64,000 nucleotides of DNA. Source: Bin55 sp965205965. Its GTDB lineage: Bacteria; Pseudomonadota; Gammaproteobacteria; Pseudomonadales; Azotimanducaceae. The notes below the pieces were generated by a model. The model was not told the DNA's origin, did not search any database, and saw only the letters and a list, made by a program, of their open reading frames with translations. Both the position numbers and the translations under genes were made by a program. Where the stretch lies: positions 496,001 through 560,000 of the forward strand of contig CBDBHT010000008.1 in assembly GCA_965205965.1 (NCBI GenBank), written 5' to 3'. Shown here piece by piece: positions 36,988 to 45,910 of this stretch. Numbering within the stretch: position 1 is the first letter of the stretch; each line of letters begins with the position of its first letter.

Positions 36988-37116
36988 ATGAAAACGAACG
37001 GACATGAACTACAGGGTTCAGATAGTTTACGTGCTGCTGACCTAAGGAAACTTACTGCCGACTTCTACCAACCCGATAGATGTAAATGCACATCTGTACC
37101 AGTAAAGGGAGGGTAA
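36988..37116 (+). CDS. Candidate small ORF, 42 residues
   Basis: ATG 36988 follows AGAGG by five bases. The peptide MKTNGHELQGSDSLRAADLR continues with a KLTADFYQPDRCKC segment and ends in VPVKGG. It has a CxC pair and a Gly-Gly end but no recognised family, and no modification enzymes lie nearby. It could be chance; the good ribosome-binding site is the only positive evidence. Confidence 0.25.
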   Translation: MKTNGHELQGSDSLRAADLRKLTADFYQPDRCKCTSVPVKGG

Positions 37117-37129
37117 GGTTAATACAGCA

Positions 37130-37236
37130 GGACACCTCTATCTATTGCTGTTTTGACGAATCATCCCCTATTTATAAGTATATGATTTTTAAGAATTACT
37201 TATTTCAGATAAGAGTAATTATATAGGTTAACATAG
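37130..37236. repeat. Solo IS1595-like end (MITE family 2 related)
   Basis: GGACACCTCTATCTATTGCTG TTTTGACGAATCA and the following AT-rich bases match 46935-47010, the right end of the IS1595 remnant. It stops about 10 bases before the squalene synthase start and so forms that gene's immediate upstream region. Confidence 0.5.
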
Positions 37237-37246
37237 ATTTTTAGAA

Positions 37247-38290
37247 ATGTCTATCTCGCACACTCTGAAGAACAAGGATCTTGCCTATCAGGAAGAATCT
37301 CTGCAAGGTGTTTCCCGCACCTTTGCCTTAACTATCCCACAGCTTCCCGATGCTCTACGCGATGTGGTAGGCAATGCGTACCTCCTGTGCCGAATCATGG
37401 ACACTATTGAAGATGAAGTTGCATTGTCCGCGGCACAAAAACAGGCGTTTTCGCAATACTTTGTCGATGTCGTAGCGGGTCGCGAGGAGGCAGAGCCTTT
37501 TTCGCGCGAACTTTGTGCGCTGCTGTCATCATCAACTACTGTAAGCGAGCACGCCCTAATTGCTAATACCGCTCGGATTACCCGCATCACTAACAGATTC
37601 CGTCCTATCCAGCGCAACGTAATTGAACGTTGCGTGAGGATCATGTCGCGAGGAATGGCAGAATTTCAACAGAGAAAGGCATGTAACGGCTTGGATGACC
37701 TGTCTCATCTTGACCGTTATTGCTATTATGTTGCTGGCGTAGTTGGTGAGATGCTCACCGAGCTGTTTTGCGACTACTCTACCGAGATCGGCGAGCAACG
37801 TAAGGAGTTGCTTACGCTTTCGGTCTCTTTTGGCCAAGGGCTACAGATGACCAATATCCTAAAGGATATGTGGGATGACCACCGTCGTGGTGTGTGTTGG
37901 TTACCACGGGATATTTTCCTTGCGGCTGATTTTGAGTTAAGGTCTCTGTTCCCCGGACAAACCAACTCAGGCTTCGTCAAAGGGCTGTTTGAACTCGTAG
38001 CGATTACATGCCACCACCTCGCGAATGCCTTACAGTTCATAATGATTATCCCTACCCGTGAAACTGGCATCCGTCTGCACTGTCTCTGGTCGTTAGGAAT
38101 GGCTGTACTGACACTGCGCCGCATTCACGCGACACCAATGTTCAAAGACGGGAAGGAGGTAAAGATCTCGCGTCGTAGCGTGCGGTTAGTCACCTCCATC
38201 ACCAGTGCCTTGGTGCGTTCAAACTCGGCTTTGAAATTCCTCTTTGAGTCACTAACCAACAGCCTCCCCCGTACCGCAAAGAATACCTAA
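37247..38290 (+). CDS. Squalene synthase (farnesyl-diphosphate farnesyltransferase)
   Basis: It condenses two farnesyl diphosphates head-to-head to squalene, the precursor of hopanoids or sterols. 347 residues. Trans-isoprenyl synthase fold motifs: LQGVSRTFALTIPQLP at 18-33, first Asp-rich motif MDTIEDEV (about 51-58), YCYYVAGVVGEMLTELF (about 154-170) and second Asp-rich motif TNILKDMWDDHRRG (about 203-216). The combination with GRVCWLP-like RRGVCWLPRD follows eukaryote-type/Methylococcus-type squalene synthases, not the HpnC-HpnD pair. No cyclase or other isoprenoid gene is nearby. No strong ribosome-binding site; the upstream region is an IS1595-like end. Confidence 0.88.
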   Translation: MSISHTLKNKDLAYQEESLQGVSRTFALTIPQLPDALRDVVGNAYLLCRIMDTIEDEVALSAAQKQAFSQYFVDVVAGREEAEPFSRELCALLSSSTTVSEHALIANTARITRITNRFRPIQRNVIERCVRIMSRGMAEFQQRKACNGLDDLSHLDRYCYYVAGVVGEMLTELFCDYSTEIGEQRKELLTLSVSFGQGLQMTNILKDMWDDHRRGVCWLPRDIFLAADFELRSLFPGQTNSGFVKGLFELVAITCHHLANALQFIMIIPTRETGIRLHCLWSLGMAVLTLRRIHATPMFKDGKEVKISRRSVRLVTSITSALVRSNSALKFLFESLTNSLPRTAKNT

Positions 38291-39474
38291 GCAATGAGTA
38301 GTTGTACCTTGACATACTAATCATACGATACTCACAAACTCATTTCTGGAACACACGGAAGTCTGTTCGCATGGATATTGACAGTGGGTGTTTAATGATG
38401 TAATACATTTAAATATTGTAGATGCAATTCTGGTAATGGCCTGATAATGAAAGGGATCAATGCGAGTCGCCCGACTTCGACGGTTTAACCCAGATTTCTC
38501 ATAACCAAGTCGAAAATGATGTTTTTTACGGGATGCGGTGGGTACGGGGCATGGAATGTCGCGTTGCGAGTTCGAAAAGGCTTCGGAGGGCGGGGATGCG
38601 TGTTTTTTCCCCGCCTTTTTGCGGGCGGGACGGCGAATCGCTGAGCATCCGGGCGCGGGGAGGCCGGCACGCTCCGCCGCCAGCGTCATGCACCCGGTTG
38701 CACCGGGCTTTTACGTTGGTGCCAGGCTGGCCCAGATCAACCGGAAATCCTTCCAGTACGGGAAGGCGTACCCGAACGCCAGATGGATCCGCCGCGTAGA
38801 CACCGTCACGCGCACCGGGATCCGGAACAGGCGCTCGCGCAGCGTCGATGGGTGGCTCCGGCGCAGCATGGCGGATACCGTGAGGTGCTCGAGCCGGCAC
38901 TTCATCATGCAATAGAGGGCATGGGCCAGTGCGCTCAGCCGGAGCCGGAGTGCGTTGACGTTCCAGAGGCCGCTGGAGCATCGGTCCAGGAACCGATCGT
39001 TCTTCTGCTCCTTGATCCAGTTTTCGGCCGCGCCCCGGTCGCAGTACATCGCTTCGTAGACCGTTTGCGCGTTGGGCTTCTGGAGCGAGGTGACGACGAA
39101 GCGACTGTTGTATCGGACTTCGCCGACCGTCGCACATGGGCCTTCCGCGACGGCCTCCGGTCCGCCGTCGGCCTTGCCGGCCGGTTCGCCGTCCGCGTTG
39201 CCGACCGGTTGTCCCGGCAGCCATTCGGCCTTGGCGACCACGCAGCGTTCGCGGCTCCAGCTGTCGCGCGTGCGATAGCCGAAGCTCTGGTAGCCGCGGA
39301 CCGCTCGCTGTGCATAGTCCGGATCCCGCTTCAACCGGTCCCGCAGATCGTCCATCAACGGCTGGACCCGGTCTTTCAGCCGATCATTGCGCGGCAGTCC
39401 CAGCACGTAATCCACGCCCCGCGCCTCGCACCACGTCATCAACTCGTCGCGGCAGTAGGCCCCGTCGGCGCGGA

Positions 39475-40917
39475 TCAGGATCGGCACCTGCGGAAATCGC
39501 TTCCGCAACCGGTCCACGAGCGGCGCGATCGTTTCCACCACGCCCGTCGCCACATCGCCGCTCGATGTGCGCAGTTCCGTCCGCACCGGCCAGCCGTTGC
39601 AGAACACCAGCCACGGAAAGTTGTGTCAAGAATTTTCTGCAATTTCCAGTGGGAGCGGAGACCCGCCCATATGGGCGGGTCTCCGCTCGGCGCAAAATTT
39701 TCGGGCGTTTCATGCGCCTCCTGCCATGTCTCGGATTCCGGTTCGGATGCGCGAACCACGCCGATCCGGCCATATAGATAACGCTGCCCCGTCAGCCACC
39801 GCTCATGGGTCTCCGCCGCAAGTGCCAAGATCAGACGCAGACAGGACTCCGCGTTCGGGAAGATCCGGACGACACGCGTGCGCCGACGGAGCTCCTCGTT
39901 GTACCGCTCCAGCATGTTCGTGGACTTCATCCGCAGGCGATGTTCCCTAGGCAGCCGATACACCGTCAGCGTCTCCTCGACATGATCCTCGACCCATTCC
40001 ACTAGCCTGCCAAACCCTTTCTCATCGCCCCAACGGGCTACCCAGGCACCCAGTGCCTCACGAGCCTCCCCGACATGCTCACAGCCCCACAACCGTTTCA
40101 AACCCTCCAGACACGCGGGATCAGTACTCCGGGACAGTTTGTCCCTGGCATTGCGCAGAAAATGGACGCAGCACCGTTGCCACAACGCGGTCGGCAACAC
40201 TTTCGAGATCGCATGCTTCAATCCCTCATGACTGTCCGAGACCACATACTCGACTCCCCGCAGGCCACGTTCCTTCAGATGCGACAGGAATGCCGTCCAC
40301 GACACCTCGCTTTCCCGGTTCGCCAACACCTGACGCCGACCCTCGCCGTCAATCCCGAGGGCAATCTGCACCGCCCGGGAACGCACCGAGCCCTCCTCTC
40401 TCACCTTCTCATACCGGGCATCCAGCAGCACATACGGATACGCCTCCTCCAGCCGACGTTCCGCAAACGCCTTCAGCGACGCGTCCAGCTTCGACACCAT
40501 GGCCGAGATCGTCGCCGGTGAAAACTCGTGACCGCACAGATCTTCCGCCAGTCGGCTCACCCGACGCGTCGAGACCCCCTGCACATACATCTCCGACAGC
40601 ACGGCCACCAGTGCCTTCTCCGAACGCTGATAGCGCTCGAACACCCGCGTGCTGAACTGGCCGCTGCGTTCCTGCGGAACCCTCAGCTCGATCGCGCCCA
40701 CCTTCATCGTCAGATCGCGCCGGTAGTATCCAGAACGGTAGCCCTGACGCGTCTTCGTCCGCTCGCTCTTGCCCGCTCCCAGAAACTCCGTCATCTCACT
40801 CTCCAGCACCTCGTTGAGCGTCTCTTGCACCAGCCGCCTCACAAAGTCCTCATCGTCCGCCAGATGATGGCATGCCGACTTCTTCATGGCATTGTGCGTA
40901 TAATCTTTCCGAATCAT
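39475..40917 (-). CDS. IS256-family transposase, copy C, read-through at the 3' end
   Basis: This is the best preserved of the three copies. From ATG 40917 (MIRKDYTHNAMKKSACHHLA) the frame is open through all catalytic motifs (YVLLDARYEKV, YVVSDSHEGL, NMLERYNEELRRR) to SEPESETWQEA. A missing C in CATGCGCCTCC (39710 region) removes the normal stop, so the frame runs on through the IS end into the host IS1380 gene, adding about 78 residues and giving 481. Relative to copy A it also lacks four residues (AVEVANRES becomes ANRES). Activity with this tail is uncertain. Confidence 0.8.
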   Translation of the reverse strand: MIRKDYTHNAMKKSACHHLADDEDFVRRLVQETLNEVLESEMTEFLGAGKSERTKTRQGYRSGYYRRDLTMKVGAIELRVPQERSGQFSTRVFERYQRSEKALVAVLSEMYVQGVSTRRVSRLAEDLCGHEFSPATISAMVSKLDASLKAFAERRLEEAYPYVLLDARYEKVREEGSVRSRAVQIALGIDGEGRRQVLANRESEVSWTAFLSHLKERGLRGVEYVVSDSHEGLKHAISKVLPTALWQRCCVHFLRNARDKLSRSTDPACLEGLKRLWGCEHVGEAREALGAWVARWGDEKGFGRLVEWVEDHVEETLTVYRLPREHRLRMKSTNMLERYNEELRRRTRVVRIFPNAESCLRLILALAAETHERWLTGQRYLYGRIGVVRASEPESETWQEAHETPENFAPSGDPPIWAGLRSHWKLQKILDTTFRGWCSATAGRCGRNCAHRAAMWRRAWWKRSRRSWTGCGSDFRRCRS

Positions 40918-41075
40918 TTCTTGCTCCTTTTCAATAAATTGTGTCATGAATGATTCGCGCCTGGATGCGGGATTGCGTCCAGGCATCTCCACATTCCCGA
41001 TGAAACATCAGATTCTAACCATTCGTCTGTCGTTACAGCCCGTTTTTCGTTTTTGCAGACAAATTTATACACAAC
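39620..41075 (-). mobile_element. IS256-family element, copy C
   Basis: The ends GTTGTGTCAAG and ATACACAAC are both intact. It sits in the IS1380 transposase gene. GCCACGGAA on the left and GCCGCGGAA on the right, each one base away from the IS, look like a 9-bp target duplication with one mismatch; the unbroken target in copy D reads CAGCCGCGGAAGGTAG. Confidence 0.85.
39653..39688. repeat. 36-bp perfect palindrome at the 3' end of IS256 copy C
   Basis: Identical to the one at 657-692. It survives unchanged even though the stop codon next to it has been lost. Confidence 0.8.
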
Positions 41076-41685
41076 CGCCGCGGAAGGTAGCAGTATTCAT
41101 GGTAGTACCCGTGATAGAACCGGTGCTCCTGCCGGCCGTGCAGTTCCACGTCCGTGGCATCGATGTCCAGCACCAGCCGCTTCGGCATCTGGCCCCGCTC
41201 GCCCCACACCAGGTACAGCTCCACGAGCAGCTCGTCGAGCGCATCGAAATCCACGGTGATCTGGCGCGCTTTCGCCGGGTCCCGCCCGTTCGCCGACAGC
41301 TCCATCCGGTTCAGCGTGCTTTTGCCGGCCAGCGGCTCGCAGTCCGAACGCGCACACTCCACACGCCCCATGGCCGTGGACAGGGCCCGGTCCCGCCGCA
41401 GCTCGTCGTGATCGTTCACATCTTCGTAGCCCAGCGCGAGACCCAAAATCCGCTGCCCCAGCAACGCCACTAGCGGATGCGCCACCTTGGACGGGTCACG
41501 GTAGTCCATGAAACATGCCGAGGCGCGCTCGAACAGCCGGACCTGCTCGGCCAGCATCATCAGCAGTGCCGATCCCCCGTTGGAACTCAGCTCGCCTCCA
41601 CTGCAGTCCACCTCCATCCGCGCCGGACGGACCCCTTTCGCCATCCGACGCACCAGCCGGTCCGCGCCGCGCTTTTGCTTGCTCT

Positions 41686-42080
41686 TCATCCCGTGACCTC
41701 CTCCATCCGGCCCCATCGGCCGCGTTGCGCCCACCCTTCGGCCAGCGTGGCCGCATATATCCCGGACGCCCCTTCCAGAACACCAACCGGAACATGCACA
41801 GTACGACCACCAGCGTGTTCAGCACGCGCCGCCGCCGCTGCCAGAGCCGGACCCAAGCATCCTCCGGGGCCAAGACGGCTGCCGGCGACCTGCAGGACCC
41901 CAATCGATCCCGACCCTTCGGCGTGAACCAGCCCAGATGACTGCACAGGGTGGATGCCAACTCATGGCGGCTCAGTGCCGGAAACCGTGCCACCGTCTTC
42001 TGAAGGTCCACCATCCAACGGCGGGTCAGCCGCGTGCCACCCAAGGTGGTCGACTTCAAGTTCTCGATTCGGAAATCCAT
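41686..42080 (-). pseudogene. DruA-derived ORF, frameshifted (IS1380 copy C)
   Basis: Same gene as at 26117-26509 and 57882-58274, starting MDFRIENLKSTTLGGTRLTR. Two extra bases near 41757 (CATATATCCC versus CATATCCC) shift the last part, so the coupling to the transposase start is lost here. Confidence 0.65.
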
Positions 42081-42352
42081 CACGTTGGCACCAGAGACCA
42101 TCTAACCAAGCGTAGATTGCCATAACCCATGCCAAAACGCAAGTGTTTTTTTGAAGAACCCCCAAAAAATCGAATATGTTTCCGTATATCAACCGGTTAC
42201 ACGACATCCTCAAAGACCGGAATCCCTTTCCGTTCATCCGCATGCCATCGCAGCCACCGGGGGCGAGACCTCCCGACAGTCGGGGAGCGTTCGGGTCTCG
42301 TCAAGACCAGGACCCAAGGGCGTGCGATAGGGGCGTCCGCCGCATGCTCACC

Positions 42353-44698
42353 CTTGCAATTGGACACACATGACGATGTGAATTCATTCCTTCTGTTTCA
42401 TGAGGAGGTAGATTCGCACGGCGGGTTTGAGCAGCACGTATCCCTGCCAGAGTTTGATGTTTCCGGGCAGGGGGTATCTTTTGGAAGGCTGGAACCCAGC
42501 GAGTCTTCCAATATTGATCACGGTTTGGCGAATGGTTTGGCGTTCGGGATCCGGAGTTTGATGTTTCCGGGCGTGGGATCCGAGGTCTTCGAGGAGCAGG
42601 TTCAGGGTCTCGATTTCTTCCCGGGTCAGCACCCGGATTGCGGGGCGGTCCGGTTCTGCCCGTGCGAGTCGATCGAGGTCGAACACCCGCCAGGCGGTGA
42701 TGGCGTCGAAGGCCAGGCATTTGCGCAGGTCGTCCGCGTGATCGAGGCGGCGCTCTTCGATGCGGGCACCGCTCTTGAGCACCTTGAAATATTCTTCGAT
42801 GACCCAGCGTCGGCGATACCGTTCCAGTGCCTGGACGGCCTCTTGGGCATCCTGGAACGGGCGGGTGGACAGCAGCACCCAGTGCAGGGGAGACGTGTCG
42901 GCAGGGGGATGGATTTCCGTGGCTGAGACGGCGTGCACGGTCTGTGGCGGGCGTTCCTTGCACCGGCGCGGGGGCAAGAGGTCGGCCCGGAGGCTTCGCA
43001 CCTCCAGTCGGGCGGTGCGGGCGGCTCGCGCCCGGGCACCGCCCGAGGCAGGAAGATCGAGTTCGAGGATCGAGGACACCGGTTGCGATGCCAGCCGTTC
43101 CCACAGGTCTGCCGGAGGATCTTCGGCCTCCGTCCGTGCCGTGCGCTTGGCACCGCGGGAGGAGCGGAACAGCAGTTCCACGTCCAATCCTGCGGCGCGT
43201 TCCAGCATCGAGAACATGTCGGCTTCCCGGTCGCACACGGCGATCACGCGAGTATCGGGACAGGACTTGGCCAGTTCCGCGGCACAGTCCAGACCCGCCA
43301 ACCAGCGTGTGCGCTCCGAGGTCTCCGCTTTCTCCGGCGCCGGCGGCCGGAAGCGGGTATCCATTTCCAGCACGCCCAGCGGTCGCCCCGTCGGCGTGAC
43401 GGCCAGCGTGAGATGCACGGGCAGACCCTGCACGCCCTTTCCGCCGCCTCCCAATTCCGCCAGCCCCTCGCTGGTCGCCAGACCCGAATAGTTCAGCATG
43501 GTGGTGTCCTGCACCGCCAGCACCACCGGTTCCAGACGGCAGCGATCCACCGTGGACTGGCGATGTGCGTCCAGCACATGCTCCTCCGTGACGACGCGAA
43601 TTCGACAACAAGCGATAGGCTCCTTTCTGCTGTGCCGGGGCGGCAAACACCTGCGGCAAGGACAAGCCCGGACGATCGGCCCAGGCGCGCCCCATGTCCA
43701 CCAGCCGCCGCCGCAGGCGCGCATCGCCCAGCGTGCGTGCGCCATATTCCCGATCGGCCCAGTCCGCCTGTATCGGCCAATGCCGGGATCCGCTCCACAT
43801 TGGCAGCCGAGCCCCGGATTCCGCGCACAACTCTCGTCGCCAATGCCGCGACAGCGGATGCATCCAGACCGCCTTCGGAGACGTCCGGCGCCCGCCCGGA
43901 GGACGACCGGAGGTGCGCCCCGCGCAACGCTGCCAGCCCGCCGCCCGATAGCACGTCCCGGCGCGGGACGGATCCACGTAAGTATACTCCAGAAGCGGTG
44001 CCGTTCCACGCGCTCGCCGCCACTCCGCCGCGAGCACCTTCGACGCCTTCGCGAGCACATGGGAAGCCAGGTTCGGTACCCGTACCCCGGGAAGAATCAA
44101 AAACCGCGACTGCCGAACCACCGCCTGCAAATGTGCGACCCGCGCGGCTTCCGACCAGCCGATCCAGCGATCCCGACAGGCCTGGTGCCAGCTCGCCGCC
44201 GACCATCTCACCCCGCCCAGGCGACCCTGGCGGCTCGAGACAATCCAGCAGTTCAGCGCAGCACCCGGACTGCGATCCCATCCCCGTGGATGATGCGTGT
44301 GCAGCAGGCGACGAAACGCCCCCACGTCCTTCGCCGCCACACGTCGCACCGAGACCTCGCCCAATGCCTCCAGCGCACAGTCCAACGCCAGGTCCGGATA
44401 GTCCGAAGCCGGTGCCCGGACCGATGCCACCGGACGCGCCGCCGGCAACGCCACCCCCAGATGCGCCGCCAGTTGCGGCAACGCCTTGCAGGCCGACGCG
44501 ATGCACCACTCCCCCTGACGATTCCGCCAGTCTTCACGCTCGCAAATCCCCCGAGCCAGGGACCACCGAGTCGCCGACGGATCCCTCGACTTCTCCTTGA
44601 ACCAAGCCAGCGAAGCCTCGCCAAAATGTCTCAGACCCAATTGCATGCAAATATAGTAAACATCACCCCCTCTCTTGTCAAGTATGTCCAATTGCAAG
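42353..44698 (-). mobile_element. Tn5-like IS4-family element with a DruA-transposase fusion
   Basis: Perfect 17-bp core inverted repeats start CTTGCAATTGGACA on both sides, followed by CAC/TAC. A 9-bp direct repeat ATGCTCACC flanks the element (42344-42352 and 44699-44707), the target size expected for the IS50/Tn5 group. 2346 bp with a single gene. The clean ends and duplication show recent insertion into IS1380 copy C. Confidence 0.92.
42384..44646 (-). pseudogene. DruA-domain/Tn5-like transposase fusion, one frameshift
   Basis: From ATG 44646 (MQLGLRHFGEASLAWFKEKS). Residues about 10-45 look like the Tn5-type N-terminal region (WFKEKSRDPSATRWSLARGI). A DruA/DUF4338 core follows: LLHTHHPRGWDRSPGAALN, RDRWIGWSEAARVAHLQAVV, SRFLILPGVRVPNLASHVLA, EYTYVDPSRAGTCYRAAGWQ. 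Then the transposase proper: ADREYGARTLGDARLRRRLV and QQKGAYRLLSN. One extra base near 43595 shifts the frame here; it continues RVVTEEHVLDAHRQSTVDRC, VVLAVQDTTMLNYSG (D), VIAVCDREADMFSMLE (D) and the YREK signature YRRRWVIEEYFKVLKSG (E), ending at 42384. About 753 residues if repaired. The frameshift could be real decay, a sequence error or recoding. Confidence 0.8.
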
Positions 44699-45028
44699 AT
44701 GCTCACCTGCATGGCTCATCATCCAGTCGACAACAGCATCTTGCACGGGATGCGCCGCTTTGCACGCCGGTCGTGGCGGTCCGCAAAACGGGCCCAGGCG
44801 CATGCTACACGTCCGCACCGCTTCCGCCAGCATCGCACCCAGCACCGAACGCGCCCCGCTTCCGTCCGACCCGAACGCACCCCTTTCGCCATCCAACGCA
44901 CCCATCCGTCCGAACGCACCCCGCTACCATCCCCTTCCCCCCGGCAAAGCCCAACCAACTTCGTTGCATCAACAACTTACACGCACATACATCGCACCCA
45001 AGCCATCCATTATGAGAAATAAGGGTTA

Positions 45029-45671
45029 GTAGGAAAGATCACCTAAAATACGTATTAATAAAGTATAAAATTTCTATTCTAAATTATCTATAAAACTATT
45101 CATCCTAAAAATGTATCGGAATTTTTCTACGGAGCAGACTGCCGGGCTGGAGTGCTGGCGGAACGTATCCACACCTCTGGCTGTTGTCGTTGACTACAAG
45201 GACGATGTAGAAATCAAGCATCCAGACTATCCGGGCGAGCGTCTGCTCGTGTGTCTGAGTCCGGCTTTGAGAAGATGGACACCTCTATTTACTCGAAGCA
45301 AGTGGAGGTATACAATCTTTATATCGTTAAAAATCATACATCTATATAGGAAATGATTCGTCAAAATAGCAATAAATAGAGGTTCCCAGCTGAGTGGCAC
45401 GCCGTCAAGAGAGCCTGCTGAATGCTATCGAAGAGAAACTGTAGGAAATCCATCCGGCGGAGTACCGCGACCAATTTCGTCTAAGCGATCCGCTTCTCCG
45501 TAATCCAGGAACCCATCTACAAAACAGAAGGCTTCCAATCCTACCGACTATTAAGAATAGAATATGCATTCAGAGGATACGGAAAAGGCACGACCATCCG
45601 TCACAGCGAGGAAGAAAATGAGAATTGAGCCTTCTTCCGGGTATTTTTCAGTCCCTCTGGATCAGGATATA
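45029..45671. other. IS debris: IS1634-like fragment split by MITE family 2
   Basis: Positions 45111-45276 encode QTAGLECWRNVSTPLAVVVD then HPDYPGERLLVCLSPALR; after the MITE, 45390-45440 continues ARRQESLLNAIEEKL. Together these match the N-terminal region of IS1634-type transposases (HPDYPGERL-VC-NPAL ... RK-ELL-ATE). The rest to 45671 is unassigned. Confidence 0.5.
45277..45387. repeat. MITE family 2, copy 2 (111 bp)
   Basis: Ends GGACACCTCTATTTACT and, read inward, GGGAACCTCTATTTATTGCT. It interrupts the IS1634-like reading frame between LSPALR and ARRQES. No coding capacity. Confidence 0.7.
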
Positions 45672-45881
45672 TCACCTTCTATGGCACTGATGACACTTCC
45701 CATTGTCGTAGAAAGTGTCCGGGTAGTTCACTTCCTTTCCGCAACTTGAACAATAGTACGTCTTGCCTCTTGGCTGCTTCCGGCTTAGTTTTCCGGAACT
45801 CAGCACAAGACTTGCCAATTGTTCAGGTGCAGCATCAATTTTAGGCACAAACGGTCTTGGAGGCCTTCCGGTTCTCGCCAT
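45672..45881 (-). CDS. Small zinc-ribbon protein, likely IS1595 passenger
   Basis: 69 residues: MARTGRPPRPFVPKIDAAPE at the N-terminus and a CSSCG ... CHQCHRR zinc-ribbon at the C-terminus. It begins 30 bases after the end of the decayed ISXO2-type transposase and runs the same way, while its own frame is intact. IS1595-family elements are known to carry small passengers; the function of this one is unknown. Confidence 0.5.
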   Translation of the reverse strand: MARTGRPPRPFVPKIDAAPEQLASLVLSSGKLSRKQPRGKTYYCSSCGKEVNYPDTFYDNGKCHQCHRR

Positions 45882-45910
45882 GAGATCTTATCTTCTTCAG
45901 TGTGCTAGTG

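Larger units (their letters stand above)
36242..37246. other. 1-kb gene-poor, AT-rich gap with MITE family 2 pieces
   Basis: It holds one complete MITE family 2 copy (36425-36536), a related end near 36330-36350 (GGACATCTCTATTTATTGAG), a solo IS1595-like end (37130-37236) and a 42-residue candidate ORF at 36988. Otherwise nothing recognisable. Confidence 0.5.
38711..41689 (-). pseudogene. IS1380-family transposase, split by IS256 copy C
   Basis: The N-terminal part (ATG 41689 to 41076, through LVLDIDATDVELHGRQEHRF) and C-terminal part (39619 to 38711) are separated by IS256 copy C, at the codons for EYCYLPRLVF. Apart from the insertion the two halves carry no frameshift that I can see. The acidic repeat region reads GNADGEPAGKADGGPEAVAE, one unit shorter than in copy D. 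Confidence 0.85.
38485..45028 (-). mobile_element. IS1380-type element, copy C, carrying two nested ISs
   Basis: Ends TTAACCCAGATTTCTCATAA and, read inward, CTAACCCTTATTTCTCATAA. Removing the IS256 (39620-41075) and the Tn5-like IS (42353-44698) leaves a 2.7-kb element like copies B and D. Each inserted element disrupts sequence that is continuous in the other copies, so the order of events is certain: IS1380 first, the other two later. Confidence 0.88.
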
